This document shows, piece after piece, positions 6,535-14,350 of a DNA stretch of 33,412 nt (within the stretch, counting starts at the first letter, position 1; each line of letters starts with the position of its first letter). The notes beneath the pieces were generated by a model. The model saw only the letters and a program-made list of their open reading frames with translations, searched no databases and was not told where the DNA came from. Position numbers and translations under genes: made by a program. Source of the DNA: Chloroflexota bacterium (GTDB lineage: Bacteria > Chloroflexota > Anaerolineae > CG2-30-64-16); NCBI GenBank assembly GCA_026389845.1, contig JAPLHB010000223.1:1-33412 (forward strand). The letters are read 5' to 3'.

Positions 6535-9017
6535 ACGCAAGCGGCAGGCTCTCCCCTGCCCGCCGGGTGGATGGTCCGCCGGCCTTGGTGGCGGCAGGGG
6601 TGCTTCTTTTCGGCCTCGTGTATGTCTTTGCCTACGTTTTCCTGGTCCCTTCCCCCGGCCTTGACTACGACAGCCGGTGGGCTGTTTTGGCTCTTGAGGA
6701 CGCCTGCGACATACAACCGGCCTGGTGTGCGGCCAGACGGGAAAGCCTGCAGGTGGGCGATCAGTTGACCGTCATCGGCGACCTGACCCACCAGGAGTAC
6801 CGGAGCGATCGCACGCGAGTTCCCTTCGCAGGCTACGCGGCGGGCGATCTCGTCCCCATTACCTTTGTCAGGCACGGCGTTGTACTGCGCACCGACTGGC
6901 CCATGCTGGGACCTACCGATTCGGCCCGCCTGGCTCGCTTGGGCGGTCTTTTCTTCTTCCTGCCGTTCTGGCTGGCCGGTACGATCGTCCTGCTCTTCCT
7001 GCGGCCCCGGGATGTCCGCTGGTATCTGTTGATCGCGTTCAACTACGCCACCGCCGTCTGGCTGGCGACCGGTGTGTTCTCGCCATCCCACGTGGCCGGA
7101 TCCCTGCTGATATTGACGACCCTGACGTGGCTGCAGGTGCCCGTCTATCTTCACCTGCATCTGCTGGTGCCCACTCCGCTTTCCTTCTTGCAGCGCCAGC
7201 GTTACCTCCTGCCTGCTCTTTACGCGCCGGCTGTTCTGCTGGCTCTTTTACAACTCCTGTGGCCGCTGCCGAGCGAGCTCTACTACCTGGGCAACTTTCT
7301 TGCGATAGGAGGCAGCCTCGCCCTGCTGATCTTTCGGCTGGCAACCGCCACATCGCCCCCCGCGCGGCTGGCGGTGCGCCTGATGTTGCTCGGGGTGAGC
7401 CTGGCCTTCGGTCCTGGCCTGGTACTGTGGGTCATCCCTACCCTGCTGCACTTCGACACCGGAAAGTTGATAACCGACATCGCGACGGCAGCCATCCCGC
7501 TGCTGCCATTCTTCTACGTCTACGCCCTGTACAAACACCGCCTGGGCGGTCTGGAGTTCCGGGCCAATCGGGTGCTGAGCCTGTACAGCTTTTTGGTTCT
7601 GCTCATCACCGCCTTTATCCTGGTCTTCATGGTCGGCAGCCGGTGGGTGGAGCTCACGAGCGGAGTGCTGGCGCTCGCGCTCATCGTGTCCGCGCTCTTC
7701 GTAGTCGCAGCTTTGTTCCTGCGGACGCCCTATCAACGCTTCATTGACCGGCTGGCCTACGGCACCGAGCACAACCCGGAAGACATCCTCCGGACCTTTG
7801 TCAACGAAATCCCCCGGGCGCTCAGTCGAGAAGCCCTGGTGCAGTTGTTGACTCGCGAGGTGACCCCCAGCCTGTTGATCTGGCAATCTGCACTCTACCT
7901 GGTTGCAGACGGAATCGCCTCCCTGTTTTACGCCGACCGGGTTGCCCTCGCAGAAGGCATGGACGTATCTCAGCAGATCCAGCGACTGGTGGCCGAAGCC
8001 GGGCGGTATCACCCGCCAGAGCCTGATGACCAAGGCCAGTTCGGTTGGGTACGGCTGGCAATCCCGGTCGTAGTGAGGAAAAAACTCATCGGGGTATGGC
8101 TGTTGGGCAAACGAGACCCCGACGACTACTACCCCCAGCCCGATGTCGAGTTGCTGAACACGCTGGGCAACCAGATCGGGGTGGCTCTGGAGAACGCTCG
8201 TCTTTTCGAAGACCTGCGGCGCCGGACCACCGAGCTCGAGACGGCCTATCGCGAACTCCAGCAACTGGATCGTCTCAAGGACGAGTTCGTTCAGAACGTC
8301 TCCCACGAGCTGCGCACCCCTCTGACCCTGGTGAAGGGATTTGCGGAGCTTCTGCTGGAAGAGAGCCTGGGAGCTTTGACGCCCGAACAACAAGATGCCC
8401 TGACAACCATTGCCGATCGCACGGCCGGAACCATCCGCCTGGTCAACGATGTGCTCACTCTGCAACAGGCAGCATCCGAAGGGGGCGAGTATGAGAATGT
8501 CAACCTTGCGGCCCTGGCCCGTTCTTGTGTTCAGGCCATGGAGGTTGTCACCCGCCAGCAGGAGAAAGGCCGGCCGGTCCACACATTCGCTCTCGAAGCT
8601 CTGGAAGATGTGCCGGCGGTGCGGGGGGATCGCCAGCGGTTGTGCCAGGTATTCGACAATCTTCTGCAAAACGCCGTGAAGTTCAGCCCTGCCGGGGGTA
8701 CGATCGCTGTACGGGTGCACTCCTGCTTCTATCGGTTTGACACCGATGCAGACGGACAGCCCAGGCCGGCCGTCGATGTCAGCGTCAGCGATCAGGGCAT
8801 CGGCATCCCCGCGGATCAGCTCGACCGCATCTGGGAGCGCTTCTACCAGGTGGACGGCTCCACGACGCGCCGGTTCGGCGGCGTCGGGCTGGGGTTAGCC
8901 ATCGCGCGAGGTATCGTGAAAGCTCACGGCGGCGCGGTGCAGGCCGAGAGCAAGGTGGGGGTCGGCAGTGAGTTCCATGTCATATTGCCCGCTATCCAAG
9001 CCCCGATCCAGTCCTGA
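6531..9017 (+). CDS. comP-like: ComP-like polytopic sensor histidine kinase
   Basis: 828 residues from the GTG at 6531, which overlaps the comQ-like stop by 4 bp and follows GAGAGGAGAGA. The frame is open further upstream into the comQ-like gene, but no signal supports that start. Order: TM1 (about 17-39); an extracytoplasmic loop (about 40-135) with a PDZ-like LQVGDQLTVIG and a Cys pair (C59, C66); about nine more membrane helices (138-397); a GAF-like region (about 410-560); HisKA with NVSHELRTP (H592); HATPase_c with an N-box, DQGIGIP and GVGLGLAIA. The layout of one helix, a PDZ-like loop and a polytopic block resembles Bacillus ComP. ComP, however, has a HisKA_3 (NarL-partner) core and no GAF domain as I recall, while this one is HisKA. 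No response regulator follows; the next gene is convergent. Predicted role: receptor for the modified peptide. Confidence 0.8.
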   Translation: MNASGRLSPARRVDGPPALVAAGVLLFGLVYVFAYVFLVPSPGLDYDSRWAVLALEDACDIQPAWCAARRESLQVGDQLTVIGDLTHQEYRSDRTRVPFAGYAAGDLVPITFVRHGVVLRTDWPMLGPTDSARLARLGGLFFFLPFWLAGTIVLLFLRPRDVRWYLLIAFNYATAVWLATGVFSPSHVAGSLLILTTLTWLQVPVYLHLHLLVPTPLSFLQRQRYLLPALYAPAVLLALLQLLWPLPSELYYLGNFLAIGGSLALLIFRLATATSPPARLAVRLMLLGVSLAFGPGLVLWVIPTLLHFDTGKLITDIATAAIPLLPFFYVYALYKHRLGGLEFRANRVLSLYSFLVLLITAFILVFMVGSRWVELTSGVLALALIVSALFVVAALFLRTPYQRFIDRLAYGTEHNPEDILRTFVNEIPRALSREALVQLLTREVTPSLLIWQSALYLVADGIASLFYADRVALAEGMDVSQQIQRLVAEAGRYHPPEPDDQGQFGWVRLAIPVVVRKKLIGVWLLGKRDPDDYYPQPDVELLNTLGNQIGVALENARLFEDLRRRTTELETAYRELQQLDRLKDEFVQNVSHELRTPLTLVKGFAELLLEESLGALTPEQQDALTTIADRTAGTIRLVNDVLTLQQAASEGGEYENVNLAALARSCVQAMEVVTRQQEKGRPVHTFALEALEDVPAVRGDRQRLCQVFDNLLQNAVKFSPAGGTIAVRVHSCFYRFDTDADGQPRPAVDVSVSDQGIGIPADQLDRIWERFYQVDGSTTRRFGGVGLGLAIARGIVKAHGGAVQAESKVGVGSEFHVILPAIQAPIQS

Positions 9018-9023
9018 AAAGCC

Positions 9024-9827
9024 TCACGAATCACGGATCACGTGCCACTTGCACGGATGCGAGAAGGTGAGAAACTGAAACCCATGCTTCTCGACGATGG
9101 GCCGGCTCATGGGGCTGGCGTCAATGGTGAGGAAGCGGAAGCCGCGGCGCCGCGCCTCTTGGGCGCGAACCGCGAGCATGGCGCTGTAGATGCCGCGTTT
9201 GCGATAAGCGGGCAGCGTCGAGCCGCCCCACAAGCTGGCGAACTGCGTCCCCGTATGGAAGCGGATCCACGCGGAGCAGACCGGCGCACCGTCGGCATAG
9301 GCGACGTAGATGTAAATCGCCTCGCCATCGTGCGCCATCTCCTGGGCCAGGAGTTGGGCGAGCGGCCCGGCGTTTTCGGGCCAGACCGCGTCGTGCACCG
9401 CGGCCACGTCGGCCAGTTGTGCGGAATCGGTGATGCGCCGGATGTCGTGGGCGGCCACGGGCTGCCAGTAGAACGCGGGCGCATCGGCCAGGTCGAGCAC
9501 GCACACCGCCTCGGCCTCCTCGATCTCGAAGCCGCGATCCGCCAGCCGTTGCAGCAGATCGGCCGGCGTGTCGTGGTCGTAGTGCTTCCACTCGAAATCG
9601 CAGCCCAGGCGCTCGAAGTATGCGATCTGCTCCTCGATGGCGACGGCGGCGGTCGTCTCGTCCAGGCGGGAGTGGAGCACAAAGCTCCCGCCAGCCATCC
9701 CCGCCAGCGGGACGTGCCGGATCACGTGCGGCGTAACCTCGCGGCGGACGTTGGGAAACTCGATATCGCGGCGCTGCTCGCGGTCGAAGATCGCCAGAAG
9801 TTCAGCGCGAGACAAGGTGGTGCTCAA
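9024..9827 (-). CDS. GNAT family N-acetyltransferase
   Basis: 267 residues with the GNAT fold in the C-terminal half. The acetyl-CoA-binding segment is LPAYRKRGIYSAML, a variant of the Q/RxxGxG/A loop, followed by the terminal EKHGFQ motif. The N-terminal half (about 1-125) is poorly conserved and may be a second degenerate GNAT unit. The start is a TTG at 9827 preceded by GAGAGG at very short spacing, so it is uncertain; I see no better in-frame start. The stop is only 6 bp from the stop of the convergent ComP-like gene, with no terminator hairpin between. The acceptor substrate is unknown. Confidence 0.8.
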   Translation of the reverse strand: MSTTLSRAELLAIFDREQRRDIEFPNVRREVTPHVIRHVPLAGMAGGSFVLHSRLDETTAAVAIEEQIAYFERLGCDFEWKHYDHDTPADLLQRLADRGFEIEEAEAVCVLDLADAPAFYWQPVAAHDIRRITDSAQLADVAAVHDAVWPENAGPLAQLLAQEMAHDGEAIYIYVAYADGAPVCSAWIRFHTGTQFASLWGGSTLPAYRKRGIYSAMLAVRAQEARRRGFRFLTIDASPMSRPIVEKHGFQFLTFSHPCKWHVIRDS

Positions 9828-9873
9828 GACCTCTCACTCATTCTTTCAGGTTTTTGGGTAACGAGGCCAGACT

Positions 9874-9946
9874 GCCGCGGATGCACATGGATGAACGCGG
9901 ATACAAAGAGAAAAACGATCCGCGTTCATCCGCGCCGATCCGCGGC
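9874..9946. repeat. Long two-step hairpin between epimerase and GNAT genes
   Basis: A perfect 14-bp inner stem (9889-9902 with 9918-9931) around a 15-nt A-rich loop, and a perfect 9-bp outer stem (9874-9882 with 9938-9946), separated by a 6x6 internal bulge. The right flank reads CTCGTTTTTATG on the plus strand. It could be a transcription terminator, or a mobile palindromic (REP-like) element. The remainder of 9828-10019 shows nothing else. Confidence 0.7.
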
Positions 9947-10019
9947 TCGTTTTTATGTGCGATGGCGGCGGGCGTGACGCTGATCACATCTGCACCTCTG
10001 CGCCACATCATACACGCGA

Positions 10020-10880
10020 TCAGTATGATGCGCAAGCCCTCTGGTCTTGGAGAAACGCGAATCCCTCTCGCACAAACGCGGCCCCATCCGGGCACACGTC
10101 GTGGAACATGCCGCGGCGCCGGGCGAAGTCGCCCAGGGAGGAGTTGTAGGTTTCCAGGATCAGGTAGCCGTCGAACGCGACCTCGTTCAGCGCCGCGAAG
10201 ACCTGACCCCACGGGATCAGTCCGCCGCCGGGGATGCCGCGGTCGTTTTCGCACGCGTGGAGGCCCCACAGCCGGCCGCCGACCGTGCGAATCGCTTGTC
10301 CGTAGTCGCGCACTTCGGTGATGAGGTGGTAGGTGTCGAGCAGGACGCGGAGGTTGGGGTGATCGGCCAGGGCGATCAACTGCATGACCTGGGCGGGGGT
10401 GTTGACCAGGTGGGTGCGAAAGTGGCTCATCGGCTCGAGCGCGAGGGCGACGCCGATCGCCGCGGCGTGCTCGGCCAGGCGGTGCAGTCCCTCGGCGGTG
10501 CGAGAGAACTCGTCGGCGGGCGGGACGCGGCGCTTGACCGTACCGGGGTGGCCGTAAAGCGCGCCGGTGTAGGCCACTGCGCCCAACTCAGCCGCCAGGT
10601 CAAGCTGCCGCTGGTGCCACGCCAGCCCCCGCGTCCGCTCGGCCGGATCGTCGGCTGAGAGATCGCACTCGACCGGCCACGCGCCGCCGGGGCTGACGAT
10701 CAGCTCCAGCCCCAACACCTCGGCTCGTCGGCGGGTCAGCGCAGGGGTGAAGCGCACGTCGTCGCCGCCTGAGATCTCCACGCTGTCAGCGCCCAGTTCC
10801 TTCGCTGTTTCCAGGATGCCCAGGCTGGCGTCCGACCAGCGGTCGGTGAAGAGGAAGCAGTGGAAGCCGTATTTGATCAA
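10020..10880 (-). CDS. Sugar phosphate isomerase/epimerase (xylose isomerase-like TIM barrel)
   Basis: 286 residues resembling the AP endonuclease 2/D-tagatose 3-epimerase superfamily. Candidate metal and catalytic residues lie at barrel-strand ends: Glu in VEISGG, Glu in ALEPMSHF, Asp and His in LLDTYHL, His in GLHACEND and Glu in LILETYN. The likely activity is keto-sugar 3-epimerisation or inosose/hydroxypyruvate-type isomerisation; the exact substrate cannot be read. The start is a TTG at 10880 that overlaps the TGA of the upstream PLP enzyme by 4 bp (TTGA), indicating translational coupling, so both probably act in one minus-strand operon. Confidence 0.8.
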   Translation of the reverse strand: MIKYGFHCFLFTDRWSDASLGILETAKELGADSVEISGGDDVRFTPALTRRRAEVLGLELIVSPGGAWPVECDLSADDPAERTRGLAWHQRQLDLAAELGAVAYTGALYGHPGTVKRRVPPADEFSRTAEGLHRLAEHAAAIGVALALEPMSHFRTHLVNTPAQVMQLIALADHPNLRVLLDTYHLITEVRDYGQAIRTVGGRLWGLHACENDRGIPGGGLIPWGQVFAALNEVAFDGYLILETYNSSLGDFARRRGMFHDVCPDGAAFVREGFAFLQDQRACASY

Positions 10881-11890
10881 ACCAATTCCCCCGCATACGC
10901 GAACAGCGCCGGGCTGCCGCCGGTGTGCCAGAAGATGATAGACCGGACCGGTTTGCCGAACCTGTTGGGTCTGTGGCGGAGAATGTCGAGCAGCCCGCCG
11001 AACGCGCGGCCCGTGTAGACCGGGTCGAGCAGGACGCCTTCGGTGCGTGCCAGCAGGCCAATCGCCTCTCGCTCCAGGTCGCCCACCACGCTGTAGCCTG
11101 CGCCCAGGTAATCCGCGCTGACCTGGATATCGGCCGGCGCGAAGGTGTGGGGCTTGCCAAGCCGCGCGACGGTGAGGCTTGCCAGCTCGGCGACCATCGT
11201 CTGCAATTCCGCCTCCGATTCATCAATGCTGATGCCCAGGATCGGCACGTTCCACCCCAACGCCCACGCGCCCGCGACCAGTCCCGCCTGCGTTCCCCCC
11301 GAGCTGGAGGGGAAGACGATCGCGTCCGGGACGACGCCAAGCGCCGCGGTTTGCTCCCGTAACTCCTCCAAAGCGGCCGCATAGCCGCACGCGCCCACGG
11401 GATCGGAGCCGCCGTAAGTAATGAAGTAGGGGCGGCGTCCCGCCGCCCGCAGCTCGTTAGCCAGCTCGTGCAGGCGGTTCAGCCGGTTTTCCCGTGTCGT
11501 CCAGTGGAATTTCGCGCCGCAGAGCATATCCAACAGGTAGTTCCCATTGGGTTGCGCGGGCGGTTGGCCGCCCAGTACTAACTCGCACGCCAGGCCGGCC
11601 CTGGCTGCCGCGGCCGCGGTTTGCCGGCAGTGGTTCGACTGCACCGCGCCGGTGGTAATCAGCGTGTCACATCCCTGCGCCAGCGCGTCCGCGACGAGGA
11701 ATTCCAGCTTGCGCGTTTTATTGCCGCCGGTGGCGAGGCCGGTTTGGTCGTCGCGTTTGACTAGAAGCTGGAAGTTGGAAGCTGGAGGTTGGAAGCTGGA
11801 AGCTAGAAGCTCACTCAGGCGCGGGAGCGGATGCAAGGGCGTCGGCAGGAAGGCGAGCGGGTAACGGGGGAGGTGGGTGGTGATGGGCAT
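10877..11890 (-). CDS. D-cysteine desulfhydrase / ACC deaminase family PLP enzyme
   Basis: 337 residues from the ATG at 11890, preceded by AGGAAGAAG; the longer open frame runs into the upstream gene. PLP fold type II: KRDD (45-48), GGNKTRKLEF with the probable Schiff-base Lys K58, a TTGAVQSNH loop binding the substrate carboxylate, and a C-terminal Gly-rich phosphate site. The family includes D-cysteine desulfhydrase and 1-aminocyclopropane-1-carboxylate deaminase; D-cysteine desulfhydrase is my preferred reading. Residues about 27-42 (ELLASSFQPPASNFQL) are encoded by a heptad tandem repeat and appear longer than in the family as I remember it. The start lies 1 bp beyond the restriction-enzyme stop. 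Confidence 0.82.
   Translation of the reverse strand: MPITTHLPRYPLAFLPTPLHPLPRLSELLASSFQPPASNFQLLVKRDDQTGLATGGNKTRKLEFLVADALAQGCDTLITTGAVQSNHCRQTAAAAARAGLACELVLGGQPPAQPNGNYLLDMLCGAKFHWTTRENRLNRLHELANELRAAGRRPYFITYGGSDPVGACGYAAALEELREQTAALGVVPDAIVFPSSSGGTQAGLVAGAWALGWNVPILGISIDESEAELQTMVAELASLTVARLGKPHTFAPADIQVSADYLGAGYSVVGDLEREAIGLLARTEGVLLDPVYTGRAFGGLLDILRHRPNRFGKPVRSIIFWHTGGSPALFAYAGELV
11430..11448. repeat. 8-bp-stem palindrome inside the PLP enzyme gene
   Basis: GGGCGGCG (11430-11437) and CGCCGCCC (11441-11448) are perfect complements around three bases. The encoded AAGRRPY is common in the enzyme family, so this need not be an insertion. Confidence 0.5.
11764..11812. repeat. Seven-unit heptad array inside a coding sequence
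   Basis: Seven consecutive 7-base units of GAAGCTG type: GAAGCTG, GAAGTTG, GAAGCTG, GAGGTTG, GAAGCTG, GAAGCTA, GAAGCTC. They lie in frame within the PLP enzyme and encode a low-complexity linker just before KRDD. Confidence 0.9.
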
Positions 11891-11891
11891 G

Positions 11892-13079
11892 TCAGTCTTC
11901 TTCCTGTTGATTTTGGTCAGTCGAAACATCGTACAGAGGAAGGGTTTCCCTGACGACGTTGTGTTTCCACGTGTCACTCAAGCCGATGAAGTCTTCCAGA
12001 GGAACCTGCGTTAGCTCGTGTCGGAGAAAGTCGCTGATGAGCTCCTGTTTCATGTCAACCAGCGCGTGCTTGAGGCCCAGTGTCTGATTCAGGACGCGGG
12101 CCACTTGCTGGGGCCAGTAACTGGCGCTCATCTGGATGATCGTGCCTTCGGCCCTCTTTGCAAGACTCTCAATGCCGCTGTTGCGGCCGATGCGATCAAT
12201 AAGGATGATGGTCGCCATGTAGAAACGGGAACGGCCTAGCTCAATCTCGCGTTCGAACCGCGTCACTTTGTCCAACGAGATTTCAGGATTGCCCCTCCCG
12301 ATGAACCCGATGTCAAACCTGACGCCCTTGCCAGGCTCATAAAGCAGCGTGGCGTCACTCTCTCGCTTCTCGCCCTGTGAAGAAAGCCAGAAGACCCGAT
12401 CGAATCGCGGCGGCGGTGGCACAACATGCGCGAATCCAAGGATGTGCAGCAGCGAACCCAGGATCAGCCGCTCGAAGAGCTTGCCATAGGCGGATTTCTC
12501 CGAGCCGCGGATAGCCAGTGTTTGTGCGCCCACTGTGTTGAGCAAGTACGTCAAGAATAGCCAATTGACCTCGGCTTTGACGCCAGAGTCCAACTCTAAG
12601 ATGCCCCGGATCTCCCCATAATCCTTGGCATAGTTGGCAATGACGGTGCGGCATGACTCGATGTACTGGTCTCGGTATTCGGCAATCGCCTCGGGGTTGT
12701 CCCGCAGAACGTTTTGGAAAGCTTTATCGGTCAGGCCGAGCACCCACTGGGCAAGCCAACGGTCAGCCTTGTTCAGATGTCCCGCCGCGAGGATACGCGT
12801 TGCCAGATGGGGCAGTTGGGCGGCAAAGTCGTCCGAGAGCGTCGCTCCTTGCATGAATAGCCGAATCATCGCCAGATTGAGCGCCACGATACGCCGTCTC
12901 GTCAAGACTTCCGTGGAGTCACGGAGGTTTTTGCCGGTGAGTACGTCGAGCACGATGCCCCGCACAACGTCCATGCCGATCTGCCGTGCTAGATCTGTGC
13001 CACTTGCGGAGAGCAACTGCAAAGCCTGGGGTGACATCAACTCACTCAGCGCGGCGATTTTGAGGGTCGTTTCTGGCAT
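11892..13079 (-). CDS. Type II restriction endonuclease, CfrBI-like
   Basis: 395 residues from the ATG at 13079 with AAGGAAAG upstream; 13 bp separate it from the methyltransferase stop. The C-terminal half has a plausible PD-(D/E)xK-like nuclease core: an acidic SDATLLYEPGKGVRFDIGFIG stretch broken by Gly, then a charged EIELGRSRFY. The text around RFDIGFIGRGNPEISLDK and its pairing with a beta-class amino-methyltransferase remind me of the CfrBI restriction enzyme family (C^CWWGG), from memory only. The N-terminal half is helical and likely structural. No control (C) protein is seen. Base composition looks lower in GC than the flanking genes by eye, as is common for transferred restriction-modification cassettes. 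Confidence 0.65.
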   Translation of the reverse strand: MPETTLKIAALSELMSPQALQLLSASGTDLARQIGMDVVRGIVLDVLTGKNLRDSTEVLTRRRIVALNLAMIRLFMQGATLSDDFAAQLPHLATRILAAGHLNKADRWLAQWVLGLTDKAFQNVLRDNPEAIAEYRDQYIESCRTVIANYAKDYGEIRGILELDSGVKAEVNWLFLTYLLNTVGAQTLAIRGSEKSAYGKLFERLILGSLLHILGFAHVVPPPPRFDRVFWLSSQGEKRESDATLLYEPGKGVRFDIGFIGRGNPEISLDKVTRFEREIELGRSRFYMATIILIDRIGRNSGIESLAKRAEGTIIQMSASYWPQQVARVLNQTLGLKHALVDMKQELISDFLRHELTQVPLEDFIGLSDTWKHNVVRETLPLYDVSTDQNQQEED

Positions 13080-13092
13080 CGTGGCTTTCCTT

Positions 13093-14286
13093 TTAGAACA
13101 GCATATCCGTGGCTTCAATTGGCGCGCAATTGATCGTCAATACTTGTGTGGCGTCCTTGCCCAGCCACGCCTTGGCTTCTTCGCGGATGATCGCAACGTA
13201 CTTGGGGTCTCGCTCGATCAGCACGAAACGCCGCCCCAGCTTGCTGGCGGCCTTGCCCACCGTGCCGGCGCCGGCGAAGGGATCAAGAACGACGTCGCCT
13301 TTGAAAGAGTAGTAGCTGATGACCCTCTCGGCTAATTCGACCGGGAAGATGGCCGGGTGGCGGGGATCGTGTGCGGGAGTGATGCGCCAGATGTTGGTGC
13401 GCTCGTAGTCATCGCCAATGTGCGACGCTTCGACGAGTTCTTGATTCGGGTGCGCTCGGATGTTCCAGTCAATCAGCTTCGACGTGTTCTTGCGATAGAC
13501 CAGCACGTATTCTGTCACCGGCACAGGCTTGTATTGCAGCGGATTCCGGTCGGCGGCGAAACGCCGGCCGCGTCCAGTGGCCCACCCTGCGCCTTCCGGC
13601 TTTTCCCAGATGATGTCGTCAATGAAGTCGTAACCTTCTTCGACAAAGAGCCGGTGCATGTCGAACGGGACCGCGATCCGCTTCGATGCCTCGCTCCGGC
13701 TAGCGCGGCGCACCAGCACCGGCGAGATGTTCATCACGAAGAAACGGCCTTCCGCCAGCACGCGGTGGGCGCTCTGAATGACCTTGCGGATCTTCAGCAG
13801 GTATTCTTCGTAGGTAACGTAATCGGTGTATTCGGGACGCGCGTTGTAGTAAGGCGGGGAGGTGAACACCAGGTCCGCACTGCTCGCCGGCAGATCCTGG
13901 AGGACATGCTCACAATCGCCCTGGGCGATCGTGTTGCGCAACGACGACAATGCGTAGGTCCCGTTCGAACGGGACTTCGCCGCGGGGGCTGCGCTTTCGT
14001 TTCGTCCCAACAAACGCGCCTCGAGCACCGTTGGGGTAGTGGACTTGTCTTCCAGGAGCAGCGACGTGTAGGCGTCAATAACGACTTCGCCGATCCGTTC
14101 TTGGGTGGCCGCGTTTAGGAGCGGGACGCGCCAAATGTGATAGCGGTCGTCCACTTCGGGCAGGCCGAATGAGATCGCGCGCTCAAGCTGGACCCGTTCC
14201 AGCCAGACCAGGGCAATTTCCTTCGCCGCCTGGACGTCGAGCACGCGATAGTTGCGTTGTTGACTGACTGTGCCGTTTCTGGGCAT
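13093..14286 (-). CDS. Site-specific DNA amino-methyltransferase (beta class)
   Basis: 397 residues. Catalytic motif IV is TSPPYY (142-147), typical of N4-cytosine or some N6-adenine enzymes. The AdoMet-binding motif I is VVLDPFAGAGTVG (about 332-344). Motif IV precedes motif I, the beta-class order. Residues about 15-95, before the methylase core, form an extra domain (WRVPLL followed by IGEVVIDAYT) that looks PepSY-like. The partner is the endonuclease 13 bp downstream; together they form a type II restriction-modification pair with the methylase first. The start is the ATG at 14286. Confidence 0.88.
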   Translation of the reverse strand: MPRNGTVSQQRNYRVLDVQAAKEIALVWLERVQLERAISFGLPEVDDRYHIWRVPLLNAATQERIGEVVIDAYTSLLLEDKSTTPTVLEARLLGRNESAAPAAKSRSNGTYALSSLRNTIAQGDCEHVLQDLPASSADLVFTSPPYYNARPEYTDYVTYEEYLLKIRKVIQSAHRVLAEGRFFVMNISPVLVRRASRSEASKRIAVPFDMHRLFVEEGYDFIDDIIWEKPEGAGWATGRGRRFAADRNPLQYKPVPVTEYVLVYRKNTSKLIDWNIRAHPNQELVEASHIGDDYERTNIWRITPAHDPRHPAIFPVELAERVISYYSFKGDVVLDPFAGAGTVGKAASKLGRRFVLIERDPKYVAIIREEAKAWLGKDATQVLTINCAPIEATDMLF

Positions 14287-14299
14287 GGGCTTTGGGTCG

Positions 14300-14339
14300 G
14301 ACAGACTTCCGAAGTCTCCAGAGACCTCGGAAGTCTGTC
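14300..14339 (-). terminator. 19-bp hairpin downstream of the nucleotidase gene
   Basis: Arms 14300-14318 and 14321-14339 pair at 18 of 19 positions around a 2-nt loop. On the minus strand the mismatch becomes a G-U wobble, so the nucleotidase transcript would form an unbroken 19-bp stem 11 bases after its stop. No U-tract follows, so it may be a repeat element or an mRNA 3'-end protector rather than a classical terminator. Confidence 0.5.
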
Positions 14340-14350
14340 TTGCGGAGTTG

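Noticed and set aside
7248..8720. 490-codon minus-strand open frame opposite the ComP-like kinase
   Set aside because: It is antisense to conserved kinase motifs and has no ribosome site or recognisable domain.
9018..9023. A ComA-type regulator after the ComP-like gene
   Set aside because: The next gene is a convergent GNAT acetyltransferase 6 bp away; no NarL/LuxR-type regulator was found anywhere in the window.
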